This document shows, piece by piece, positions 5,652 to 11,022 of a stretch of DNA of 11,022 nt; the first letter of the stretch is position 1; every line of letters starts with the position of its first letter. Origin of the DNA: Alphaproteobacteria bacterium (GTDB lineage Bacteria > Pseudomonadota > Alphaproteobacteria > Acetobacterales > Acetobacteraceae); the NCBI GenBank assembly GCA_026225015.1, contig JAMFRY010000188.1:1-11022 (forward strand), written 5' to 3'. The position numbers and the translations under genes were made by a program. Below the pieces are notes generated by a model that made no database searches, was not told where the DNA came from, and saw only the letters and a program-made list of their open reading frames with translations.

Positions 5652-6773
5652 CTAATCTTTGCCCTCAAAGAATTCCTTCACCTTGGCAAAGAAGCCTTCA
5701 TGCTCTGGGCTGCCGGTTCCGTGGCTCTTTGCCTCGGATTCGAACTCATCCAGCAATTCACGCTGGCGCCGAGTCAAATTCTGCGGCGTTTCCACCGCGA
5801 CCTGAATATACATATCCCCGCGCTGCACGCTGCGCAGAACCGAAAAGCCCTTGGCACGCAGCCGGAACTGCTCGCCACTTTGCGTGCCGGCGGGAATTTT
5901 TACCTTGGCCGCCGAGCCGTCGATGGTCGGGACCTCAATTTCACCGCCAAGCGCCGCCTGGGTCATGCGCAACGGCACACGGCAGAAAATATTCGCCCCG
6001 TCGCGCTGGAAAATACCATGCGGGCGGATGCTGATATGCACGTATAAATCACCCGGCGCCGCACCGCGCCCGCCGGCCTCGCCTTCGCCGGACAGACGAA
6101 TGCGCGTGCCATCCTCCACACCAGCCGGAATCTGCACCGCCAGCGTCTTCTCCCGCGGCACCGTGCCGGCGCCGGCGCAAACACGGCAGGGATTGCGAGT
6201 CATCCGGCCAGAGCCGCCGCAGGTTGGGCAGGTGCGCTCCACCAGGAAAAATCCCTGCTGGGCCCGAACCCGCCCGGCGCCGCCGCAGGTGCTGCAGGTA
6301 TCGGCAGAGGCACTCTTATCCGCCGAGCCGGAGCCATGGCAGGCATCGCAGCTCAGGCGGGTGGAAAAGCGCACATTCGCCTTGGTGCCGGTAAACGCTT
6401 CGGCCAACTCGATTTCCACCGCCGCGCGAATATCGGCGCCGCTCTGCCGCTCGGTCCCGCGCCTGCCGCCGCCGAACATCTGATCGAAAATATCGCCAAG
6501 CCCGCCTTCAAAGCCGAAACCGCCCCCGCCGGCGGAAGGTCCGCCATTCTCGAAGGCTGCATGGCCAAACCGGTCATAGGCGGAACGCTTCTGATCGTCC
6601 TTCAGGACGTCATAAGCCTCGTTCAATTCCTTGAATTTCGCCTCGGATTTGTGGTCACCCGGATTGCGGTCCGGATGATGTTGCATCGCCAGCTTGCGAT
6701 AGGCCTTTTTCATCTCCTCAGCAGTTGCGCCGCGCTGAACGCCTAGAGTCGCATAATAATCTGGTTTCGCCAT
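5652..6773 (-). CDS. dnaJ: chaperone DnaJ (type I Hsp40)
   Basis: This is a 373-residue co-chaperone that stimulates DnaK ATP hydrolysis and delivers substrates. The J domain occupies residues 1-70 with the catalytic HPD at 33-35. A Gly/Phe-rich linker follows (about 75-105, ending GDIFDQMFGGG). Four CxxCxGxG zinc motifs start at 142, 160, 182 and 196. Then come the C-terminal substrate-binding beta domains and a dimerisation tail ending FFEGKD. All type I features are present and the length is normal. ATG 6773 (MAKPDYYATLGV) is chosen because it is the universal DnaJ start; a TTG at 6785 is in frame and nearer to AAGGA. It lies 181 nt downstream of dnaK on the same strand, with two hairpins between. 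Confidence 0.97.
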   Translation of the reverse strand: MAKPDYYATLGVQRGATAEEMKKAYRKLAMQHHPDRNPGDHKSEAKFKELNEAYDVLKDDQKRSAYDRFGHAAFENGGPSAGGGGFGFEGGLGDIFDQMFGGGRRGTERQSGADIRAAVEIELAEAFTGTKANVRFSTRLSCDACHGSGSADKSASADTCSTCGGAGRVRAQQGFFLVERTCPTCGGSGRMTRNPCRVCAGAGTVPREKTLAVQIPAGVEDGTRIRLSGEGEAGGRGAAPGDLYVHISIRPHGIFQRDGANIFCRVPLRMTQAALGGEIEVPTIDGSAAKVKIPAGTQSGEQFRLRAKGFSVLRSVQRGDMYIQVAVETPQNLTRRQRELLDEFESEAKSHGTGSPEHEGFFAKVKEFFEGKD

Positions 6774-6825
6774 CGCCGACTTCAAAATCCTTGGAACTTC
6801 AGAAATAAACTAAAATAAAGAAAGC

Positions 6826-6849
6826 GCTTCTTTTTTGAAAAAAAGAAGC
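6826..6849. other. A/T-rich hairpin in the dnaK-dnaJ gap
   Basis: GCTTCTTTTT and AAAAAGAAGC form a perfect 10-bp stem around a TGAA loop. The stem is A/T-rich, unlike a typical terminator, and on the minus strand it is followed by GC and then TTTCTTTATTTT. It may slow polymerase or protect an mRNA end between dnaK and dnaJ. Confidence 0.45.
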
Positions 6850-6902
6850 AAAAAACTTCCTTAACTGGGCTTCGGGCGGTTCAACATCCCGGGTTAATCA
6901 CA

Positions 6903-6927
6903 AATCCCGGGGACTGGCCCCGGGATT
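6903..6927 (-). terminator. GC-rich hairpin after dnaK
   Basis: AATCCCGGGG and CCCCGGGATT make a perfect 10-bp stem with a 5-nt loop, 28 nt after the dnaK stop. On the minus strand only a short T-containing stretch follows (TGTGATTAA), so termination may be partial. A partial terminator here would set more DnaK than DnaJ, or the stem could be an mRNA-stabilising or processing site. Confidence 0.6.
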
Positions 6928-6954
6928 GCAACATAGTTAACCAACGGTGAAGAT

Positions 6955-8886
6955 TTAGGCCGACTTCTTCTTGTCGTCCACTTCCTCGAACTCGGCATCG
7001 ACAATCTTCTCGCCATTCGGGCCGGCATCGGGCTGGGAAGCACCCGCCGCGCCACCCGCAGCGCCTTGGGCTGTCGCCTCGGCCTGCGCCTTGTACATCG
7101 CCTCGCCAACCTTCATCGCCGCCTGGCTCAGACGCTCGGAAGCCTGCTTCAACGCCTCGGCATCGCCGCCTTCCAGCGCGGATTTCGCCGCAGCGATCGC
7201 AGCTTCGGCATCGCCTTTATCCGCGGCCGAGACATTGTCGCCGGCTTCCTTCAGGGTCTTCTCAACCTGATTGACCAGCGCCTCGGTCTGGTTGCGCGCT
7301 TCCACCGCCTCGCGCCTGGCTTTGTCCGCCGAGGCGTTTTCCTCGGCTTCCTTCACCATCCGCTCGATCTCGGCATCGGACAAACCGCCGGAGGCCTGGA
7401 TGCGGATTTGCTGCTCCTTGCCGGTCGCCTTATCCTTCGCCTGCACCGAAACGATGCCGTTGGCGTCGATATCGAACGTCACCTCGATCTGCGGCACGCC
7501 GCGCGGCGCGGAGGGAATACCGGTCAGATCGAAATTGCCGAGCAACTTGTTATCGGCCGCCATCTCGCGCTCGCCCTGGAACACCTTGATGGTCACCGCC
7601 GTCTGCCCGTCATCCGCCGTGGAGAAGGTCTGGCTCTTCTTGGTGGGGATGGTGGTGTTGCGGTCGATCAGCCGGGTGAACACGCCGCCCAGCGTTTCGA
7701 TGCCGAGCGAAAGCGGGGTCACGTCCAGCAGCAGAACGTCCTTCACATCGCCCTTCAGCACCGCGCCCTGGATGCCGGCGCCGATGGCGACGACTTCATC
7801 CGGATTGACGTTGCGGGCCGGGTCCTTGCCGAAGAAGTTCTTCACCAATTCGATGACCTTCGGCATGCGCGTCATGCCGCCGACCAAAATCACTTCCTGA
7901 ATTTCCGCGGCGGTGACGCCGGCATCCTTCAGCGCGGCGCGGCACGGCCCAAGGGTGCGCTCGATCAGATCATCGACCAGCGATTCCAGCTTGGCGCGCG
8001 TCAGCTTCAGCACCAGATGCTTCGGCCCGGAGGCGTCGGCAGTGATGAAGGGCAGGTTTATTTCAGTTTCCTTCGAGGAGGAAAGCTCGATCTTCGCTTT
8101 CTCCGCGGCTTCCTTCAACCGTTGCAGCGCCAGCTTGTCCTTCCGAAGGTCGATGCCCTGATCGCGCTTGAACTCATCGGCCAGATAATCGATCACGCGG
8201 GCGTCGAAATCCTCGCCGCCCAGGAAGGTATCGCCATTGGTGGATTTCACTTCGAACACGCCGTCGCCCAGCTCAAGCACGGAAATATCGAAGGTGCCGC
8301 CGCCCAAATCATAAACCGCGATGGTGCCGGCATTCTTTTTGTCCATGCCATAGGCAAGGGCGGCCGCGGTCGGCTCGTTAATGATCCGCAACACTTCCAG
8401 CCCGGCGATCTTGCCGGCATCCTTGGTGGCCTGGCGTTGCGCGTCGTTAAAATAGGCCGGGACCGTAATCACCGCCTGGGTAACGGTTTCACCCAGATAC
8501 GCCTCGGCGGTTTCCTTCATCTTGGTGAGAATGAAAGAGCTGATTTGCGAAGGCGAGTATTTCTGGCTCTTCGCCTCGACCCAGGCATCGCCGTTATCGC
8601 CACGCACAATGGGGTACGGCACCATGCTCTTATCCTTGGCGACCGTCGGGTCTTCAAAGCGCCGGCCGATCAGGCGCTTTACGGCATAAATGGTATTGGT
8701 GGGATTGGTAACCGCCTGCCGCTTGGCGGATTGCCCGACCAGACGCTCGCCACTGTCGCTGAAGGCGACCATGGAGGGTGTGGTGCGCGCGCCCTCCGAA
8801 TTTTCGATCACGCGGACATCCTTGCCCTCCATGATCGCAACACAGGAATTGGTGGTACCGAGATCGATACCGATGACTTTACTCAT
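6955..8886 (-). CDS. dnaK: molecular chaperone DnaK (Hsp70)
   Basis: This is a complete 643-residue Hsp70. The ATPase domain shows the phosphate-1 motif IDLGTTNS (7-14), NEPTAAALAYG (170-180), DLGGGTFD (193-200) and GGMTRMP (336-342). The interdomain linker VLLLDVTPLSLG is at 384-395. The substrate-binding beta domain and helical lid follow, and the tail ends EFEEVDDKKKSA, with the EEVD-like end followed by a short lysine extension. It folds nascent and stress-damaged proteins with DnaJ and a nucleotide exchange factor, and works with ClpB in disaggregation. ATG 8886 has GGGAG 8 nt upstream. The long plus-strand open frames across the gene are antisense shadows caused by its codon bias. Confidence 0.99.
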   Translation of the reverse strand: MSKVIGIDLGTTNSCVAIMEGKDVRVIENSEGARTTPSMVAFSDSGERLVGQSAKRQAVTNPTNTIYAVKRLIGRRFEDPTVAKDKSMVPYPIVRGDNGDAWVEAKSQKYSPSQISSFILTKMKETAEAYLGETVTQAVITVPAYFNDAQRQATKDAGKIAGLEVLRIINEPTAAALAYGMDKKNAGTIAVYDLGGGTFDISVLELGDGVFEVKSTNGDTFLGGEDFDARVIDYLADEFKRDQGIDLRKDKLALQRLKEAAEKAKIELSSSKETEINLPFITADASGPKHLVLKLTRAKLESLVDDLIERTLGPCRAALKDAGVTAAEIQEVILVGGMTRMPKVIELVKNFFGKDPARNVNPDEVVAIGAGIQGAVLKGDVKDVLLLDVTPLSLGIETLGGVFTRLIDRNTTIPTKKSQTFSTADDGQTAVTIKVFQGEREMAADNKLLGNFDLTGIPSAPRGVPQIEVTFDIDANGIVSVQAKDKATGKEQQIRIQASGGLSDAEIERMVKEAEENASADKARREAVEARNQTEALVNQVEKTLKEAGDNVSAADKGDAEAAIAAAKSALEGGDAEALKQASERLSQAAMKVGEAMYKAQAEATAQGAAGGAAGASQPDAGPNGEKIVDAEFEEVDDKKKSA

Positions 8887-8943
8887 GCAAAAGCTCCCTT
8901 TCAGCGGATTTAACCAGCCCGAAGCACCGGCTAAAAACCTTGG

Positions 8944-8967
8944 ATAACGTCAGGAGATGTATTCAAG
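8944..8967 (-). promoter_or_regulatory. weak candidate heat-shock promoter of dnaK
   Basis: On the minus strand a perfect sigma-32 -35 box, CTTGAA (8967-8962), lies about 80 nt upstream of the dnaK ATG. After 12 nt comes CGTTAT (8949-8944), a poor match to the -10. Expected heat-shock control of dnaK and the perfect -35 argue for it; the short spacer and weak -10 argue against. No CIRCE-type operator was seen. Confidence 0.35.
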
Positions 8968-9009
8968 CCCAGCCCTGGGCACAAGACCTAATTTGCCGGC
9001 CCAGGTAAC

Positions 9010-9047
9010 AAAAAATCGTAGGATGGGTGAGCGCAGCGCTACCCATC
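9010..9047 (-). terminator. terminator of the pterin dehydratase gene, built from an extragenic repeat
   Basis: On the minus strand, GATGGGT-AGCGC pairs with GCGCT and ACCCATC (9047-9022; one bulged base, very short loop). CTACGA and six T residues (9015-9010) follow, the layout of an intrinsic terminator. The plus-strand wording, GTAGGATGGGTGAGCGCAGC and then GCTACCCATC, resembles the GTAGG-TGGGT...ACCCA extragenic repeats scattered in many proteobacterial genomes. Confidence 0.65.
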
Positions 9048-9054
9048 GCTTTGA

Positions 9055-9071
9055 TGGGTTGAGCAAACCCA
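9055..9071. repeat. second GGGTT/AACCC hairpin beside the terminator
   Basis: TGGGTT-GAGCA-AACCCA forms a 6-bp stem between the terminator hairpin and the pterin dehydratase stop codon. Its GATGGGT start repeats the arm of the neighbouring hairpin, so the two look like parts of one extragenic repeat unit. Confidence 0.5.
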
Positions 9072-9076
9072 GTCCA

Positions 9077-9370
9077 TCACTTGCCCGGCACCCAGACAAA
9101 TTCCGTGATGGCTTTCGCCAATTCGATATCTTTCGAGGTCAACCCGCCGGCATCGTGGCTGGTGAGGGTGATATCGACCTTATTATAGGAATTCGACCAG
9201 TCCGGATGGTGATCCAGTTTCTCCGCCAGGAAGGCGACATGGGTCATGAAGGAGAACGCTTCCACGAAAGTTTTAAATTCATAGCTTTGATGGATGGACT
9301 TATGGTCGTCCGTCAACTGCCACTTGGCGGGCAGGTTTTTCAGCTCGGCGGGGTCAAGTTTTTTAGCCAT
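9077..9370 (-). CDS. pterin-4a-carbinolamine dehydratase
   Basis: This is a 97-residue protein of the PCD/DCoH (PhhB-type) family, which dehydrates 4a-hydroxytetrahydrobiopterin to recycle the cofactor of aromatic amino acid hydroxylases. The active-site pattern is intact: His54, His55 and Pro56 in KLDHHPDW, His72 in TSHDAGG and Asp81 in TSKDIELA. Their spacing is identical to that of the animal enzyme. Length is normal. ATG 9370 has AAGGGA 8 nt upstream. No phenylalanine hydroxylase is in the window, so the physiological partner is open; many bacteria keep this enzyme alone. It is followed by a good terminator and is divergent from the toxin-antitoxin operon. Confidence 0.95.
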   Translation of the reverse strand: MAKKLDPAELKNLPAKWQLTDDHKSIHQSYEFKTFVEAFSFMTHVAFLAEKLDHHPDWSNSYNKVDITLTSHDAGGLTSKDIELAKAITEFVWVPGK

Positions 9371-9479
9371 GCTTCCGGTCCCTTCGTTGTTTGCCAGCCA
9401 CTGCAGGTAAGCGGGGTGCGAGCCGGGACAAGGATAATGGGCTGGATTTAACCGGAATAAGGGCGATCGTCCCCAGGCC

Positions 9480-9520
9480 TTGCAGAAACACAGAGAGCTG
9501 ACTAGTTATCAGACTAGTTT
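9480..9520 (+). promoter_or_regulatory. promoter/operator of the toxin-antitoxin operon
   Basis: An 8-nt direct repeat, GACTAGTT, occurs at 9500-9507 and 9512-9519, each containing the palindrome ACTAGT. Spaced short palindromes just before the antitoxin are typical binding sites for autoregulating Phd/YefM antitoxins. A weak -35 TTGCAG (9480-9485) with TAGTTA 17 nt later (9503-9508) would put the -10 inside the operator. The operator call is firmer than the promoter call. Confidence 0.5.
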
Positions 9521-9523
9521 AGG

Positions 9524-9793
9524 ATGATCGATGTGAAAACTTGGCCGGTACAGGACGCGAAGGCGCGTTTTTCCGAAATGTTGGACACATGCGTGGCCGA
9601 GGGGCCGCAATGGGTGTCGAAGCGCGGCACGGTGACGGCCGTATTGGTGCCGATCGGGCAGTGGGAGCGCCTGCAAGCGGGGCAGCAACGCCGGAGCCTT
9701 AAGGAGCTGCTGCTCTCGGACGAATATCCCCGCTTTGACCTCGACACGCCGCCCCGCTTCAAGATGAAGCTGCGCGAGCCGCCGGAATTCTGA
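9524..9793 (+). CDS. Phd/YefM-family antitoxin
   Basis: This 89-residue DNA-binding antitoxin has the Phd/YefM signature near its start: WPVQDAKARFSEMLD, then EGPQWVSKRG and VLVPIGQWERL. The N-terminal half would bind the operator upstream, and the C-terminal tail (DTPPRFKMKLREPPEF) would wrap the toxin. The start is uncertain. ATG 9524 is given, but its only Shine-Dalgarno-like bases touch it. GTG 9533 has AGGA (9521-9524) 8 nt upstream and yields (M)KTWPVQDAK, the usual family beginning, so the true protein may be 86 residues. Its stop overlaps the toxin start by one base (TGATG), giving tight coupling. Confidence 0.92.
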   Translation: MIDVKTWPVQDAKARFSEMLDTCVAEGPQWVSKRGTVTAVLVPIGQWERLQAGQQRRSLKELLLSDEYPRFDLDTPPRFKMKLREPPEF

Positions 9794-10209
9794 TGTTTCT
9801 GCTGGATACAAACGTTGTCTCCGAATTGCGCAAGCCGAAGCCACATGGCGGCGTGTTGGCCTGGATAAGAACGGTGCCTGATACGTCCCTGTTCATCTCC
9901 GCCGTTACCCTGGGGGAAATCCAGCGCAGCATTGAACGCATCCGGCCCCAGGACCCGGCCAAGGCGGTGGCGCTCGATGGCTGGGCCGATGAAATCGCCG
10001 CAACGTCGAATATTTTGCCAATGACCGATGTCATCTTCCGGCTCTGGGCAAAACTGATGCAAAGCCGGGCGGAGGAGCTATACGAGGACATCATGTTGGC
10101 CGCTACTGCCAAGGAGCATGGGCTGACATTGGCGACGCGCAATGTGCGGGATTTCAAGGGCGTTGATGTCAAGGTTGCGAACCCGTTTGAATACGCTGAG
10201 CGGCAATAG
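9793..10209 (+). CDS. PIN-domain toxin (VapC/FitB-like ribonuclease)
   Basis: This 138-residue PIN-domain endoribonuclease forms a type II toxin-antitoxin module with the preceding gene. The metal-binding acidic residues are present: Asp5 in LLDTNVVSE, Glu42 in TLGEIQRS, Asp99 in YEDIMLAATA and Asp120 in ATRNVRDF. The ending (VRDF-KGVDVKVANPFE) is typical of FitB-like members. When free of antitoxin, such enzymes cut RNA, often tRNA, and arrest growth. The start ATG overlaps the antitoxin stop. The gene ends 31 nt before the convergent yggS, and no terminator hairpin is evident in that gap. Confidence 0.94.
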   Translation: MFLLDTNVVSELRKPKPHGGVLAWIRTVPDTSLFISAVTLGEIQRSIERIRPQDPAKAVALDGWADEIAATSNILPMTDVIFRLWAKLMQSRAEELYEDIMLAATAKEHGLTLATRNVRDFKGVDVKVANPFEYAERQ

Positions 10210-10240
10210 GAGTCTTCGCACTGTTTATTTCAAATAGCGG

Positions 10241-10936
10241 TTAGTTTCCCTGCACTTCCCGCGCGCCGAAAATTGCGGAGCCGATGCGGACATGGGTGGC
10301 GCCTGCGGCGATGGCGGCCTCATAATCTGCCGACATACCCATGGAGCGGACCGGCAAGCCATGTGTGTCAGCGAGCTGGACCAGACGCCGGAAAAATGGG
10401 GCGGGGTCGAGGTCGGCGGGCGGGATGCACATCAGGCCCTGCAACGCCGCGCCGAAGCGGCTGCGCATCGCGCGGATGAAGGCATCGGCGCCGGCCGTGG
10501 CGATGCCGGATTTTTGCGGCTCGTCGCCGATATTGATCTGGACCAGCAGGGTGGGAGATTTGCCGGTGGCTTGCACGGCATCGGCGATGGCTTCGGCGAG
10601 TTTCGGGCGGTCGAGCGTCTCGATCATGTGGGCGAGGCGCACGGCGGCGGCGGCCTTGTTGGTTTGCAGCCCGCCGATGAGATGGAGTTTGGTGCCGGGG
10701 TGGAGGCCGAGCAAAGCGGGGAATTTCTGCTCGGCTTCCTGCACGCGGTTTTCGCCGAAGATCGCCTGGCCGGCGGCGATCGCTTGCGCGATCGCGGAGG
10801 CAGGGTGCGTTTTGGAAACGGCGACCAACGTGATTTGATCCGGGTTGCGGCCGGCGGCCCGAGCGGCGGCGGCGATTCGCTCGCGTACCACGCCAAGGGC
10901 TGCGGCGATGGATGGGGAATCGGGGAGAGCGGGCAT
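10241..10936 (-). CDS. yggS: YggS/PROSC family PLP-homeostasis protein
   Basis: This 231-residue single-domain alanine-racemase-fold protein binds pyridoxal phosphate and maintains its balance with amino and keto acids; it is not itself a racemase. The PLP lysine is Lys42 in LVAVSKTHP. Other family blocks are FGENRVQEAEQKF (60-72), LHLIGGLQTNK (84-94, usually HFIG-x-LQ-x-NK) and the C-terminal GMSADYEAAI with HVRIGSAIFGARE. The frame continues upstream to a GTG at 11014, but ATG 10936 gives the normal length, and the extension overlaps a divergent gene. No clear Shine-Dalgarno precedes ATG 10936. Its ATG and the ATG of the divergent gene share the bases CATG. Confidence 0.94.
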   Translation of the reverse strand: MPALPDSPSIAAALGVVRERIAAAARAAGRNPDQITLVAVSKTHPASAIAQAIAAGQAIFGENRVQEAEQKFPALLGLHPGTKLHLIGGLQTNKAAAAVRLAHMIETLDRPKLAEAIADAVQATGKSPTLLVQINIGDEPQKSGIATAGADAFIRAMRSRFGAALQGLMCIPPADLDPAPFFRRLVQLADTHGLPVRSMGMSADYEAAIAAGATHVRIGSAIFGAREVQGN

Positions 10937-11022
10937 GGATGCAGGGTTAATGGCCTGGGGACGGGCGGTAAAGCAAAGGCGGCGGAGCAGCCTGCCGGTG
11001 CTTTGGCTGTTCACCGATACGC
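10935..11022 (+). CDS. probable thiamine-phosphate-synthase-like protein, N-terminal fragment (cut by right edge)
   Basis: An open frame of 29 codons runs off the right edge: MDAGLMAWGRAVKQRRRSSL, then PVLWLFTDT. The segment LPVLWLFTD resembles the first beta strand of ThiE/TenI-type thiamine phosphate synthases, which start with a hydrophobic strand ending in TD. ATG 10935 has GGGGAG 7 nt upstream, much better than the second ATG at 10950. The gene is divergent from yggS, and the two start codons overlap. The fragment is too short to prove the family. Confidence 0.5.
   Translation, partial: MDAGLMAWGRAVKQRRRSSLPVLWLFTDT

Noticed and set aside
7066..8913. A 615-codon plus-strand open frame opposite dnaK
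   Set aside because: A well-known artefact: dnaK genes of GC-rich genomes often have long antisense open frames. The product resembles no family I recognise.

Overview
The window looks like the chromosome of a GC-rich alphaproteobacterium. The style of the genes (DnaK tail ending EEVDD-KKKSA, Phd/PIN pair, YggS divergent from a thiamine-phosphate-synthase-like start) suggests the Acetobacteraceae, but that is inference from sequence style and not a proven placement. Most of the window is a core heat-shock and housekeeping neighbourhood, into which a more A+T-rich accessory segment has been inserted.

Layout, left to right. At the left edge is the N-terminal 377 codons of clpB (minus), cut by the window. 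Divergent from it is a MOSC-domain molybdenum-cofactor-type protein (plus). Then comes an accessory segment, about 2016-4087 (plus genes). It holds a lambda-R-like (GH104 type) peptidoglycan hydrolase with an extra Cys-rich N-terminal region, immediately followed by an exported ankyrin-repeat protein. The pair is bounded by two diverged direct repeats, with a degraded AlpA-like helix-turn-helix remnant beside the right copy. Beyond it lies a minus-strand run: dnaK (8886-6955), dnaJ (6773-5652), a glycine-zipper lipoprotein (5510-4995) and a TonB-type energy transducer (5032-4088). The last two genes overlap by 38 bp. Further right are a pterin-4a-carbinolamine dehydratase (minus), a Phd/YefM antitoxin plus PIN-domain toxin operon (plus), the PLP-homeostasis protein YggS (minus), and the first codons of a probable thiamine-phosphate-synthase-like gene (plus), which leaves the window.

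How the genes fit together. ClpB, DnaK and DnaJ form the bacterial disaggregation machine. clpB has a good sigma-32-type promoter and dnaK a weaker candidate, so shared heat-shock control is likely. The glycine-zipper lipoprotein and TonB are envelope proteins encoded just downstream of dnaJ. No ExbB/ExbD is seen here.

The most interesting part is the hydrolase/ankyrin pair. The hydrolase has the catalytic Glu and all signature blocks of lambda endolysin but no signal peptide and no holin beside it. The ankyrin protein has a clear signal peptide and starts 3 nt after the hydrolase stop. A peptidoglycan hydrolase coupled to a periplasmic binding protein is the arrangement expected of an antibacterial effector with its immunity protein, in which the ankyrin domain would be the inhibitor. 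This is a hypothesis from architecture only; a domesticated prophage lysis gene is the main alternative.
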